Notes: a model not told the origin generated them from the letters alone. A DNA stretch of 64,000 bases from Hippasteria phrygiana (GCA_037893225.1 JAZGUH010000360.1:1798001-1862000); one strand, 5' to 3'; counted from the stretch's first letter, positions 26,330 to 36,970 are shown. Program-made: numbers and translations.

Positions 26330-26656
26330 GCCATCAAGGAAGATATCGATGCCGCCAATCAGGACCTAGAGAATACCCGCCAGTCTGGCAAGGAGTTGAT
26401 GTGCCTCTGTGGCGAGGCCGACAAACCTGAGGTCCAGAAGAACCTGGACGACATGAACCACAACTGGGATTTGCTGAACACTGCCTATCGCAACCGGGAC
26501 GAGAGCCTGCACAATGCCGCAGACATGTCCAAAGCCTATGAAGAAGGCCAGAGGAAGCTGAACGAGTACATGACGGAGGCAGAAGACAGACTGGAGGCGA
26601 TGCAAGCTGTGGGTGCAGAGCCACAGACTATCAAGAAACAGCTGGATGATCTCAAG
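26330..26656 (+). CDS. MACF1: Spectraplakin exon 9 (spectrin repeat)
   Basis: 327 bp, acceptor CTGACAG, donor CTCAAG|GTGAGA, phase 0-0, fully open. Encodes about one spectrin repeat: AIKEDIDAANQDLENTRQSG, MNHNWDLLNTAYRNRDESLH and a long helix through QTIKKQLDDLK. Confidence 0.92.
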
Positions 26657-27231
26657 GTGAGATGGATGACTGATGTTCATCTTAGAAACATGAATTTTTT
26701 TCAGGATGTCGTCTAGCCCTCCGATGTCAATAAATAAATGAGGTTTCAAGTCCAAATCGGTGATTTTTTTCAAAATTAGGCTGCATGTCCTCTTTGGGCT
26801 GAGCATTTCTTCATTGTATTAGTTTATTGATTTTCTGTGAAATCCATACTGTGCGTATTGGAAGCCAACAGTGCAAAAAGAATTATCAGAAAGCATCTTT
26901 TGGTAAAATTCATAACGACTGCATTGGCATATTGAAACAATTGATGATTTCTTTTGATGTAAAATAGTTTAATTTCCAGCTGTTTGTGAAAATCTTACTT
27001 TTCACTATCTTTGAAAGAAACATGGTTCTTGTGCCATCACAAAAATAGGTTTTTAGTTTTAGCTGTTTGAACCTAAAGAATTAATCAGGCTTCGCACTTC
27101 TGTAGATGTTGCATGTATAGCAGAATCCTGGTGAAATAGAGCAGGGTTAGGTTAAAATGGGGGCAACAAGAACCTAAAATAGTATCATGCAAGTGTACTA
27201 AGGAAGAATATATTGAATTGGATTATTGCAG
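26657..27231. other. Intron 9
   Basis: AT-rich, non-coding, no clear element. Confidence 0.6.
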
Positions 27232-27562
27232 AAATTCAAGCAAGACCAGGATCGCCAGGTCCCCAACTGGGACCGTGTCAACCAGCTAGGCAACAAGCTC
27301 CTAGCCCAGTGCACCTTCAAGAACCGCGAGACCCTCCAGGTTCCCCTGAGTGATTCCAACCGGCGCTGGAAGGCACTGACAGAGAGGAGCTTCGACCGCC
27401 AACACAAGCTGGAGGCTGGGCTCCTGGCCCTCGATCAGCTGGACTCCACGCTGGATGAGCTGATGGGTTGGATTGACCGGGCTGACAAGGTCATGCAGGA
27501 CCAGAAGTCGGTCATGCATGGGTGACCCACAGCAGGCCGAGATTGAGCTGGCCAAACACAAG
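27232..27562 (+). CDS. MACF1: Spectraplakin exon 10, one-base frameshift
   Basis: Acceptor GATTATTGCAG, donor CACAAG|GTATGC. Open through KFKQDQDRQVPNWDRVNQLG, SNRRWKALTERSFDRQHKLE and ELMGWIDRADKVMQDQKSVM, then TGA. A spectrin-like continuation (GDPQQAEIELAKHK) lies one base out of register. The length of 331 bp is one more than a multiple of three. Confidence 0.88.
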
Positions 27563-27946
27563 GTATGCAGGGAGCTCATTTTTCTCAGCAAAAATAGGGT
27601 TGCTGGCCAAAATGTCATGTAATAAACATTGTTTGTGTTTGGTACTTGGCTAATTCTTTTTAGTATGAAAATTTGCTAGGCAACATTTCAACTTTGCAAG
27701 TTGAATGAAATTGGGCCCTGGTGTGGTAAATCAACATTTTGCTAAGCACAGGAAAGTTTGCTTAGTAAAAACAGGTTACCAGCCAAAATTGTATGAATAG
27801 ATTCTGCTTGTTACTTCTTGTCCACTGATTCTACTTAGCAGAAAGTTGCTGAGCAATGCACGCTAAGCTACTCCATGAAACTGGGTCCATATGTTGTAGT
27901 TATACAAAACCAGTAGATGCACAAATTTTGCTTAGCAAAGGCAGGC
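27563..27946. repeat. Intronic dispersed repeat rich in TTGCTTAGCA
   Basis: Several short blocks such as TTTTGCTAAGCACAGG, TTTGCTTAGTAAAAACAGG and CATGAAACTGGGTCC are arranged loosely in both orientations. Similar fragments occur near 25,940-25,980 and 35,710-35,730. I take it as an old dispersed repeat. The family is unknown. Confidence 0.4.
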
Positions 27947-28587
27947 TACGAGCACGGTGTCCGCGGGTCTTTAAAAAGTATTAAAAAGTCTTAAATTAAA
28001 TTATCCAAATTTAAGGCCTTAAAAAGCATTAAAAAGTATTAAATTGAGTTCTCGAAGGTCTTAAAAAAATGGACGAAGTGAGTAATGAATTTTCCTATCC
28101 ATCAGCTTGTAAATAACGATCGATCACAACGCGTAAATTAAGATTTGGCAAGCGCGTAGTGAATTTTTATGCCCCGTAAACTGATCGCATGTGGCCGGCA
28201 GTTTGTACCGAGCACACGGGATCCGAAATCTATGTGTACAATCTACGTGTACAATCCACGTGTATGTGTGCTACATACCAGTCATGGACACGTAGCTTGT
28301 AGCGGTTTACGGCTGGAAATAAGTTTCAGCGTTAACCCCCGACACGTGTGAAATACTCCATGGCGTCCGACTGCAATAAAAGCCACAAGTTGCGTGATTT
28401 TCGGAGGTTTCAGATTTAGTTGTACAAAATGCAATGCTTTCAAAATTACAATGATGATCTTGAGAATGACAAAGATAGCATAAAAGATGATTTTTTGCTG
28501 GCACTTGTGGGAAAAAAAAAGACGATAAATTCCATTTTCCCGACGTACATGACGTGAGTGAAGCGGCTAGTTGTGCACTTATTTTAT

Positions 28588-28856
28588 TTTATTTATTTTA
28601 TTTATTATGCGGCATTCAGCCGGGATAGCCCACGAAAGTCTTTCGACTTATTTCCAATGGGGTCCCTGATAGAAGATGAGGAAGGAAGTTACAGTTTTAG
28701 ACGTGGGAGGAAAACCCCAGAGAATAATTATGGAGAAAACCCACGGAATCAGGCAGGGACTGAAAACCCAATCCACATGTTGGCCCCAGCTGGGATTCGA
28801 ACCGGGGTCACAGTGGTGGAAGGCGAGGGAAGTACCACTGCACCAACCTGATTCCC
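28588..28856 (-). mobile_element. tRNA-derived SINE
   Basis: Read on the minus strand, it has an A-box-like TGGTGCAGTGGT (28,833-28,844), a B box GGTTCGAATCCCA (28,791-28,803), a tRNA-unrelated body and a 3' tail of AATAAATAAAATAAA repeats (28,578-28,607). This is the standard layout of a RNA polymerase III SINE. A degenerate relative lies at 36,690-36,795. Confidence 0.8.
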
Positions 28857-28949
28857 CTGATTCACCACTTGGGTGAGCTTAAGAAAGTTAAGGTGACTTG
28901 TTGGATTAATATTCTTTGAGTTTTTCACGCATAGCCCTACTAGAAAAAT

Positions 28950-29200
28950 CAGTCATCAATTGGTCATCATTAGTAGAATTGGGCATCATTTAGTCATCAT
29001 TAGGCATCATTTAGTCATCAATGGGGAAAAAGGTCATCAAAAAGCATCAACGGTCATCAAAAGGCATCAATAGTCATGAATCAGGCATCAATAGTCATCA
29101 TTCAGGCATCAAAGTGTCATCAATAGGCATCATTTGGTCATCATAGGCATCATTTGGTCATCATGAGGCATCGATGGTCATCATAGTGGATGACTGTTGT
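28950..29200. repeat. Left subterminal GTCATCA/GGCATCA cluster
   Basis: About 20 alternating TCATCA and GCATCA motifs at irregular spacing of roughly 10-15 bp. It mirrors the right cluster at 33,896-34,280 and so probably holds transposase-binding sites. Confidence 0.75.
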
Positions 29201-29236
29201 GAAATTTTCTAAGAAAGAGGCATCATATCCTCTAAA

Positions 29237-29289
29237 AACTAAGTTTTAGTCATCAAAGAGGATGCCTCTTTGATGACTAAAACTTAGTT
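29237..29289. repeat. 53-bp perfect hairpin
   Basis: Arms of 25 bp (starting AACTAAGTTTTAGTCATC) are separated by only ATG. It sits at the inner edge of the left subterminal cluster and contains the TCATCA motif itself. Confidence 0.9.
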
Positions 29290-29497
29290 CAATTTCTCAG
29301 TCCAATGATGCAATGTTACCCGACTTTTTTGTTACACACACACACATATAAATACATGTACAAAGCCAAAATTAAGGTCTTAATTACATTGTACCACCTG
29401 CAATAAATTCTAAACTGTACTTTATCACATAATAAACTGTTAGATTAAATTTTGGGCCCAAAAGACATGACGTACTGACTTTGTTTGCATATGTGCG

Positions 29498-29536
29498 CTT
29501 TCCTATGGGAGCCAGGTCAGGGCTCCCATAGGAAAG
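29498..29536. repeat. Short inverted repeat
   Basis: Perfect 16-bp arms CTTTCCTATGGGAGCC / GGCTCCCATAGGAAAG with a 7-base loop. Confidence 0.85.
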
Positions 29537-29804
29537 TGCACAAACTAAGCATGTTGTCATTAGGTCTGGGGTCAATTGAGCCAATGTATTGAGTGGAAAT
29601 TTATAGTTATGTATGTACAAAAATGTATAGCTTTCATGAAGTAAACTGCAAGAAAACAAGCAAGTCATATTCTTCATTCTTCAAGTGTTGATTTATTGCT
29701 TTCCACAGGAGGCTTGTAACAAGACATGATTGCAAAATGTATTTAAATACAATAACAACACTAAAAAAAGTTTATCAATGCAATGTCCATGAATGCACAA
29801 GCCC

Positions 29805-29991
29805 TTAACCCCTTGGGCACGGTATTTTACGAGAGACGTCGGGGCGTTGCAGCCAAATCGAACCGCTACAATGTGTTTGTGCAGTCAAGCATGACAAACA
29901 ATACATTGAAACGGCAGCCAATGGCATCATCCGGCCTGGTAGCACTTCTTTTTTTAAAGCCATATGGCGTCATCCGTACGCAAGGGGTTAA
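29805..29991. mobile_element. TTAA-flanked MITE, copy 1
   Basis: TTAA at both ends, termini AACCCCTTG / CAAGGGGTT, 187 bp. It shares internal blocks (GTGCAGTCAAGCATGACA; CGTCATCCGTACGCAAGGGG) with the 225-bp copy at 43,099-43,323, in opposite orientation. TTAA targets are typical of piggyBac and Kolobok superfamilies. Confidence 0.75.
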
Positions 29992-30369
29992 GAATAAATT
30001 GGAAATTTAAACGGACTTTTTGATCGCGCGGAGCGGAGATGTCATGTCGGGGTTTAGAAAACGGTCAAAGAAAGACACATTTAGTGCATGTATGTATTTT
30101 TTTTATTCCTCCATGGTACATCATGATACATTATATACTATTCTACCGTCCAATAATTGGAAATAACTGGTATTTCGAGCAAAGTAAACTGGACAAATCC
30201 ACACGTAATGCGGCCAAAAGGAACATATATCGCGATATTTTTCGGTATATCGAATTCCCCGATATTCCGGTTTTTTTTAAAGGGGCCGATACGATTTTCG
30301 ATATGAAAAAAATATCGAAATATCGGGAAATATCGTCATATCGAACAGGCTTATTTGTTGTATTTGCAG
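29992..30369. other. Unassigned sequence before first BEN exon
   Basis: Contains a cluster of ATATCG motifs (30,226-30,345). A 5' exon or promoter of the BEN gene is expected here or further left, because the first visible coding exon starts in mid-protein. I could not place it. Confidence 0.4.
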
Positions 30370-30637
30370 ATCAATTACGCAAATTGGTCAGCCCTGCCTC
30401 AGCCAACGCCCACGTATGCATCCTACACATACCCCGAGTACAGGTCTGAGGGTTATTATACACAGCTCCTAGGGAGGAACGATGCATACCAGGCTTATCA
30501 GGGATGCCTGGGAGAGAACATCGAACTTAGAAGAGAGCTAGCCGAGTTGAGGGATGAGCTGGCAGAGTTAAAGCAAAGGAACATGCAGCTCCAAGAATTG
30601 TTGGAAGACACACCCTCAAGCTCTGGGACTGGACTAA
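30370..30637 (+). CDS. BEN gene exon A (coiled coil)
   Basis: Acceptor TATTTGCAG, donor GACTAA|GTAAGC, phase 0 to 1. Encodes INYANWSALPQPTPTYASYT and the coiled coil ELRRELAELRDELAELKQRN. Confidence 0.75.
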
Positions 30638-33302
30638 GTAAGCATGTATAAATAATAAGAATATTACATATTAAAAACAATTATAGAGTGCATTTTCCTA
30701 AGTATACAAAGCACTGCAGAATATCTTGCTACAACCAGTGACGCCGGGGTAATCCCCTACTCTTTCAGGATAAGCGTACATGGTTCTTCAACGTGCACTG
30801 CACCAGCACATGGGACCTCTGGCTTAACGTGCCATCCAAAGGATGTGACCCCACAGATGATACATGGGCCTTCTATGCCTCAGACTAATGGCACAGCGAT
30901 CCCCAATGGTTTCCCATATAAGTATTCTACGCAGTCAATGTGCAACTGGCTCTTCCATTTAGCTACTTGTCTGGACCACAATCAACACATCCCCACTAAT
31001 GATTTTTTGCAAACTAGGTTTACATGGGTATATCCATAATTTTAGCAAATGGATACCCTTGTCTGCAATCCATCCGGTAATATCTGCCAATCCATAATAC
31101 TCTGTCTTCTTGTTCTGTGCAAAACAATCGCAGTACAATCATGCACAAACCAGTATGTTGCAGCTGCATCAACATTTTTTAGCAATGGCATTAATCAAGA
31201 GCCTCTGTTTTCTTTTAATGTTAATTATCTATTTTTTTACTCTCAGATGTGACACCAAGGAAGGTGACATTCATGAAACACCTAGTTAGCTTCTTGGAGG
31301 GAAATAGGGCTGATGGCATGGTAGGTGTTTTTTTATGTAGATAAAGACAATAGTGGAAAATCTTTGTTTTTAAAATGTTAATTTTCCGTCAACTTTAGTG
31401 AAGTTACATGTACCTATACATATTTGTAACAGAGAGCATTTCCTATTGTTAGAATTTTTTTTTTTTTGGATTTTAATCAGATAAAACAAAAGAGAAAAGC
31501 CACATGAAAATTATGTAAATGTTTATTTGGCAGATGTGGACAAAGTAGAAAAAAGGAATTTTGGGACAGTAATTCCTCACAAAGTATGAAATAGGAAGAA
31601 GCCAACACTGAATTTTCCAAATAAAATGTATCTTCTTACTCACAGCCAAGAACATCAACAACAGAGCCCTCCACATCGCAGGGCCCAAGACAACGGGAGG
31701 TGACTGACAAGGTATCGACCCCGAGCACCCAAGTTGAAAAAAATGGCAGTGGTGTGAAGAAACTGATGTATGTATATTTTTTAATTAGTTTTTTAGGTTT
31801 TTGTGTTCTGTTGTTTTCCTTATGTATTGGATTTCTCAAACTTTTGTTTGAAACCAGACCTTACAAATCTGATAATTACCATTTATTCCCGTTGAATAGC
31901 AGGATTGCAGACCCCGACAGCCAAATTTCAGATCTTTTTTCGGAATTGACATTTCTTCTCAATTTTGTTTTGACAGAAAAAATTGAAACTGACTGGAAAT
32001 ATTGTGAAAGGGATTTTTCATTTGAGCAAAGACTATTTGACTGGACCGGGACATGAACCTCTCTGGTTCAAACCCAATTTTGTTTTGCTCAAATTAAGAA
32101 TGAAGTTTTTGGGGTGTAACTTTAATTATTCTTTTCTTTATTTTTATCCTTTATTAGAGTTTTGGCGTAAAAAAAGTTCAACTGCACCCAGGTGTTTTTA
32201 TTACTAAAAAACAGCTGGATGCAGTTAAATCATCACTGTCTTCCAAAGAGACAAAAGGACTGAAGGTGGTTCTGCGGAATCTTCTCCTGACCCTCTTCTC
32301 CAGGGAAGAACTTTCAAAGTCATGTTGTAAGGGCCAGAAGAGCAAAGATGATGATCGTCAGGCCCTGCCAGAGACGGCTGTTCAAGCTGCTAAAAGTAAG
32401 TAATGTGTCTCCAGAGATACGGCTCCATCGCAAGCATGATCACTATATTGCTATTACCGTCCTCTCCGCACCATGAACCAACTAGAGTAATATTCATCTA
32501 AACATACGTAATTCATTGAAGTTGTACTGTTTCCAGGAGTTGTCACTTTCCGACATGTTAATTTCTCGCACAAAGATCTGCATAAGCACAATGCTACATG
32601 TACATGTACTGTACTTTGTACACAGGTCCTGTACTTTGTACACAGGTCGATTGCACGCACAGGCAGTGGTTAGCGTTGCATGCATGCTTTCCCCTGTTAA
32701 GTCAGAGTTGAATATTCATTACATGTAAATGAACTTTAATGTCTCGTTCCTTTTCACAAAACTGGGGTTGACTTGCAGAAAGAAAGGCTACAAAAGTGTA
32801 TTTGTTTACGTAAAAAATTTACATAAATATAGGGATATTGACGTGTATCGTTTTTCTAAAAATAAAATGTAACAAGAAAATTTGGGAATTGTTCGGGTTG
32901 GTCTTTAAAAACCCTTTCCCAACAGGATAATACCTTATACTTTACTGATAGAAAGATGTCTTGCAATTTTCTTGTCTTTACACTTCTGAAATGTCATGTG
33001 AGCCCCACAATATAACAGGTACTCCCAGTTTGGCAATCTCCGAAAACCACAGGGCTTGTGGCTACACCACATACATCAATTTTGCCATAAAAGATAACAT
33101 GCAGATAATTGGTACTTTAAAATTGTTCACTTCCTCATGAAAACTTTTTCTGTAATTCTTTTCTTTTCATTCCTCTAACACTACAGGTTTCATCTATCAA
33201 CTGGCAGTGGAAAACGACTTGACACCATTAAAGAAGACTGATATCGTCAGAGTGATCAACAGCGCATGTTACAATGCCAGGCGCGCATCTAAGGCTGATT
33301 AG
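30370..33302 (+). CDS. BEN-domain protein gene, five exons, 5' end missing
   Basis: Five exons join in phase (30,370-30,637; 31,247-31,320; 31,646-31,711; 32,158-32,395; 33,187-33,302) to a reading frame of about 253 residues ending in TAG. The N-terminal part is tyrosine- and proline-rich, followed by a strong coiled coil (ENIELRRELAELRDELAELK), a short basic helix and a serine/threonine-rich linker. The last two exons resemble a BEN domain, a DNA-binding or protein-binding module found in animal chromatin factors and some viruses: V-x-L-H-P-G-V-F-I, LLLTLFSREELSKS and the C-terminal helix IVRVINSACYNARR. No in-frame early ATG is present, so at least one upstream exon is unseen. It lies wholly within the inner TIR element and could be transposon cargo, an accessory protein of the element, or a host gene enclosed by chance. 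Confidence 0.7.
31247..31320 (+). CDS. BEN gene exon B
   Basis: Acceptor TTACTCTCAG, donor GGCATG|GTAGGT. The split asparagine codon joins exon A in phase. Encodes VTPRKVTFMKHLVSFLEGNR. Confidence 0.75.
31646..31711 (+). CDS. BEN gene exon C (linker)
   Basis: 66 bp, acceptor TTACTCACAG, donor GACAAG|GTATCG, phase 0-0. Encodes a Ser/Thr/Pro-rich linker, PRTSTTEPSTSQGPRQREVT. Confidence 0.65.
32158..32395 (+). CDS. BEN gene exon D (BEN domain)
   Basis: Acceptor CTTTATTAG, donor GCTAAAA|GTAAGT, phase 0 to 1. Encodes SFGVKKVQLHPGVFITKKQL, KGLKVVLRNLLLTLFSREEL and a charged loop with KGQKSKDDDRQALPE. This is the BEN core. Confidence 0.8.
33187..33302 (+). CDS. BEN gene exon E and stop
   Basis: Acceptor CACTACAG, phase 1, stop TAG at 33,300-33,302. 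Encodes FIYQLAVENDLTPLKKTDIV and RVINSACYNARRASKAD, the last BEN helix. Confidence 0.78.
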
Positions 33303-33607
33303 TAAGGTTAGGATGTTTAAACGGAAAACAATGGCATCTTCCTTTTTCAGCATATATTAGAGAATTATTTCCATGGCCAGCATGCCATTTTGTGAAATTA
33401 ATTACTTGTAAATATATATCAAACACGGGATTCTGTTTGTGTAGATTATTTTCTTGTTACGGGCCGAGCGAGGCATACAAATTGCGGACCTGTCCAAAGC
33501 CCAACTTGCTATGCAGTTTTATTTATAATTATAATGTTTAAATGTTGCAAATTATGTTTATGTGGTTTTTGAACGCCATAAAATATTCCTACCTTTTATT
33601 TTTTTTT
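33303..33607. other. Sequence downstream of BEN gene
   Basis: AT-rich, no open frame of note. A candidate AATAAA-like polyadenylation signal (GAATAAAG) occurs only further on, near 33,775. Confidence 0.4.
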
Positions 33608-33682
33608 CGTGGCTGGAATCAAACCCACATGCGAGAGACCAGCCTTCGCACATGAGTCGAACACCTTAACCCCAAGGCCACG
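33608..33682 (-). repeat. tRNA-like relic (SINE head or tRNA pseudogene)
   Basis: On the minus strand, 75 bases begin CGTGGC and end GCCACG, which pair as an acceptor stem. A B-box-like GGTTTGATTCC and an A-box-like region TTAAGGTGTTC are present. The arms are too irregular for a confident functional tRNA. Confidence 0.5.
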
Positions 33683-33895
33683 ATGCTCCTCACAGGTACT
33701 TGAAAAATTAAAAAAGTGGTATAATTTTAATACACATGGAAAAATACTGTAATCCTTCACTAATGCAATAATAGAATAAAGAAAGCAACCAGGGCTGAAT
33801 TTCTATTTCAGTATGATGCCGTTGGAGTGAATTATTTTGCTCTTCATGCTTTTTGGTGCCAATTCTGATGCTTTAAAATGATTGGTTAGTGCCTT

Positions 33896-34280
33896 TTTTT
33901 GAACTGATGACTCCTTGATGCCCGTTTTGATGCCCGATCACAACTGATGCCCGTTTGATGCCCGTTTGATGCCCGTTTGATGCCCATTTGATGCCCGTTT
34001 GATGCCCAATCACAACTGATGACTCTTTGATGACTCTTTGATGCCTGATGACTCTTTGATGCCTGATCACATCTGATGACTTTTGATGCCCGTTTGATGC
34101 CTGATCACAACTGATGACTCTTTGATGCCTTATTGCATATAGGGTCATCAAATAGTCATCATTCTGATGATTATTGATGACTAAATCCCTATTTGTTTCT
34201 TTGTTTTGAGGGTTCCAATTGCTGCCCTTTTGATGCCTTTGATGCCTCTTGTTCCACTGATGACCAAAATCAGTCATCAT
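33896..34280. repeat. Right subterminal TGATGCC/TGATGAC cluster
   Basis: About 25 TGATGCC or TGATGAC motifs, including five nearly regular TGATGCCCGTT units. This is the inverted partner of the left cluster, and a TCATCATGATGA palindrome lies just inside the terminal CCCTACTA. Confidence 0.75.
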
Positions 34281-34304
34281 GATGACTGATTTTTTTTAGT
34301 AGGG

Positions 34305-35662
34305 AGTACATGCCAATTTTTTATCTGACCATGCAAAAATCTTGACAAGAAGCCTACATTTCCGATGAATATGTAATCAAAATGTTCACGCATCGTATCG
34401 TAACGCAGTACCTGTACCTGGAAGCCTTGCCGTGTAAAGGTTACGTGCGCTGCACGAGCTCCGTGCCGGGCTGGCTGGCCGGCCGGCAGGCCGTGTAGTC
34501 CGGGCCTGGGCGTTTGCCGCGGCGCGGCCAGTACACGTGCCTATTTTCCACAAATCGTCTGTTTACCGCTTACAACATTGATTCTGTCTGTAAGTATCAG
34601 CGTACAGTACTACTACTAGGCTAAATAAGCGGGCAATGAGCCACGTGCTGCTGCAGAAATTAACGTTGCACTGCGCTGTATCATGAAGGAAGTACGAACG
34701 GCCGTGGTACAATCTCTAAAAAGGAGAATACACACACCCAACTAGAAATTAAAGGGAGATCAATTTCTGTGAATTAAATAGCAAAAATGTTCTTTTTCCA
34801 CCGATGTTTGTTTGGCATAATACGATGTCAAATTTGATTTAATAGACTGGTTCCGGTTCTTTCATCATAATATATGTAGTCCTTGCCGCGCGGTGGGAAC
34901 CAAACTAACATCGTAGCCCTTGGCGCGCGGCGGGAACCAGACTAACATCGCTGCACGCATGCATGACACATGGGCGCTTCACCGCGTCATGCACCGCAAT
35001 GCAGATGATCGGATATCGGGGACGAAATAATGTTGTTTTTTTCTGAAAATAGGGAATGAAGAAGGCAAACAAACAAAATAATACGGACAGCAGAATTGTT
35101 ATGAGCGTTTTTGACGTAAAAGGTTGTTGACAAAAAAGTGTTTTCGTGAACTTTTTTTCAATAAGTTGTTGATAACATGGAGGTAGAATGTTATGGTCGG
35201 CTGTGAAAATAGGGAAGCAGATTATTTTTTTATATTTTTACTTTTTATTTGTGTATTTATTTCTTCATTCATTGTTTAAAATATTGTTTTCCAATTAAGG
35301 AGAATACCCAGTGAACATCTAGTGGGCTAGGGCCTGAACCGAAGTTTACTTTGGGAAAAAGTTTGTGGGAAACATTAAGCGCATGTAAGAAGGAATGTTT
35401 GGGGGTATTTGTTTTCATCACTTTTAAATAAACACATTTGACATGTTCGTAAACTGAAATAGTTGTCTGGTGTCATTCTATTTTGTGTACATACAATCTA
35501 CATGTAGGGGTTATGATTAATATAGTTCAAGGAACTTCATTAGTTTTAGCTGGTTTCCCTGCTTTATGCGCTTATATTTGGTCTTAAATTGTGTTCAGGG
35601 TAGCATTAAAAAGGTCTTAAAAAGTCTTAAATTTGACTTTCTGAAACATTGCAGATACCCAG
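34305..35662. other. Right flank of outer element, non-coding
   Basis: Contains a GC-rich patch at 34,440-34,540 and two similar CGCGCGGNGGGAACCANACTAACATCG lines near 34,890-34,950. No exon or transposase is seen. Confidence 0.5.
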
Positions 35663-35825
35663 TACGAGCTAAAATTTCACGTAAGGTATAATGCTTGTGG
35701 CTTGTCCGCCGATTTTGCTTAGTAGGAAAGCTTGCTTGAAACATGCCTGCATTACAAGCTGAAGACAAAATGATTTTGGGAGTTCACCAAGAAACTTGAT
35801 GCATATCTCTTGTTCCACACTACAG

Positions 35826-36026
35826 GTACTGCAGAATGACATCATGTCCCACCAGTCCAGCGTAGACTCGGTCAACCAGGCTGGCCGCACCTTTGTGGCC
35901 TCGGCCGACAAACGCCAGCTGGCCGGCGTGATCAAGAACAAGCTGGACAACCTGAACATCAAGTGGACCAACTTGCTCAGGAAGAGTGAGGACAGACAGC
36001 GAGAACTGGAGGAAAGCCTTGGCGAG
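35826..36026 (+). CDS. MACF1: Spectraplakin exon 11 (spectrin repeat)
   Basis: 201 bp, acceptor CACTACAG, donor GGCGAG|GTGAGA, phase 0-0. Encodes VLQNDIMSHQSSVDSVNQAG and NKLDNLNIKWTNLLRKSEDR then QRELEESLGE. The W-x-x-L helix of a spectrin repeat is clear. Confidence 0.92.
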
Positions 36027-36082
36027 GTGAGATAAACTCTATAGTGCTTTCATCACATTGTTTAAAGATAGTTCCTTGCATT

Positions 36083-36384
36083 CAGGGTTCACACGCCTCC
36101 TGGAAAACCTAGAAAATCCTGGAATTTTTTACCCATCCTGGAAAGTACTGAAAAATGCTTAATTTTTTAAAGAAGTCCTGGAAATTCCTGGAAATTGTAG
36201 TGAAATAAATATTGGTTTCAAAATAAGACAAAACAGTCTTGCGATCAAAATTTACCTCAAATGAGTCCGCGATCCTGCGCAGGGTCAGCGTAGCTGAATT
36301 AGGTCCTGGAAAAATCAAAATCTTGACCTGGAAAATCCTGGAAAAGTCCTGGAATTTTATTTTTACAAGGGTGTATGAACCCTG
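36083..36384. mobile_element. MITE with CAGGGTTCA termini
   Basis: Inverted ends CAGGGTTCACACGCC / (reverse complement) CAGGGTTCATACACC enclose repeated TCCTGGAAA motifs in both halves. hAT-like termini (CAGGG) are suggestive, but the flanking eight bases do not match, so the superfamily is tentative. Confidence 0.65.
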
Positions 36385-36689
36385 GCATGTGAATCCGAGA
36401 ACATCATTCATGCACATTACACCACCGCAGTCTTGGCGATGAAGCATTTTTGCAACTATGTTCAGAATAGCCACTGCAGTGACATCTGAAACTGCAGTAG
36501 TGTTGGCTGCATTCAACTGTCTGCTCGGATTTGTGTGTAGGGTGATTTTTCAGTGGGCCGTCTTGCAACCGTGGATTCCCTGAAGGTTTAAGATCCATTG
36601 AATCCTATTTATTTCTGGTAGCAAACAAGTGTTTCCCCAAAGCGCATATTGCACTGTCGCTCAACTAGCTTGGAGAAGACAAAGAAGAA

Positions 36690-36795
36690 ATCTATATAAT
36701 GTTCTAGGAGAACCCCACAATTGAGTAAAAACTGACAATGAATCTACATGTTGGCCACTGGGGGATTCGAACCCACATAAAGAAAAGTGGAAGCT
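36690..36795 (-). mobile_element. Degenerate SINE fragment
   Basis: Shares the order and several blocks of the SINE at 28,588-28,856 (ACATGTTGGCC, GGGATTCGAACC with the B box). Truncated at both ends. Confidence 0.6.
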
Positions 36796-36954
36796 AGGAA
36801 AGTACCAGGGTTAACCCCTTCGCCATCATGACTGGTACTCTTCTTTCTTATACATGCCTGATCCTTGAACACAGGACCTCCATCTAAGCATCCAATTCCA
36901 AAGATAGGACCTTTTAGATGATGAAAGAACCTGTATCATCAGCCAATATTTAAC

Positions 36955-36968
36955 TTCTCTCTGATATG
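36955..36968. repeat. Target site duplication, left (Penelope copy 1)
   Basis: TTCTCTCTGATATG, repeated exactly at 39,354-39,367. Confidence 0.85.
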
Positions 36969-36970
36969 AG

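Larger units (their letters stand above)
28935..34304. mobile_element. Inner TIR element carrying a BEN-domain gene
   Basis: The left end CCCTACTAGAAAAATCAGTC and the right end (reverse complement CCCTACTAAAAAAAATCAGT) form inverted termini continuing through TCATCA. Each end is followed inward by a cluster of about 250-390 bp of GTCATCA/GGCATCA motifs in opposite orientation (28,950-29,200 and 33,896-34,280), a subterminal-repeat design seen in several cut-and-paste superfamilies. The interior has one spliced BEN-domain gene, a TTAA MITE and a tRNA-like relic. No DDE transposase was found. Target duplication is unclear (flanks TAG / AGT). Confidence 0.65.
27953..35662. mobile_element. Outer DNA-transposon-like element (7.7 kb)
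   Basis: Flanked by a direct repeat TACGAG (27,947-27,952 and 35,663-35,668; a seventh base C also matches). The ends are imperfect inverted repeats: left CACGGTGTCCGC, right end reverse complement CTGGGTATCTGC. Inside both ends lie clusters of AAAAAGTCTTAAATT. The insertion sits in a spectraplakin intron. No transposase is visible; most of the interior is the nested BEN-gene element. A 6-7 bp duplication does not match the best-known superfamilies, so no family is assigned. Confidence 0.6.

Noticed and set aside
30039..30449. 136-codon frame before the BEN gene as its first exon
   Set aside because: It overlaps BEN exon A in another frame and its sequence is repeat-derived (ATATCG cluster).
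33608..33682. Functional tRNA gene
   Set aside because: Acceptor-like stem is present but the internal arms do not fold regularly; a SINE head or pseudogene is more likely.
33873..34280. 135-codon minus-strand frame rich in HQR/HQ
   Set aside because: Artifact of the TGATGCC/TGATGAC subterminal motif cluster.
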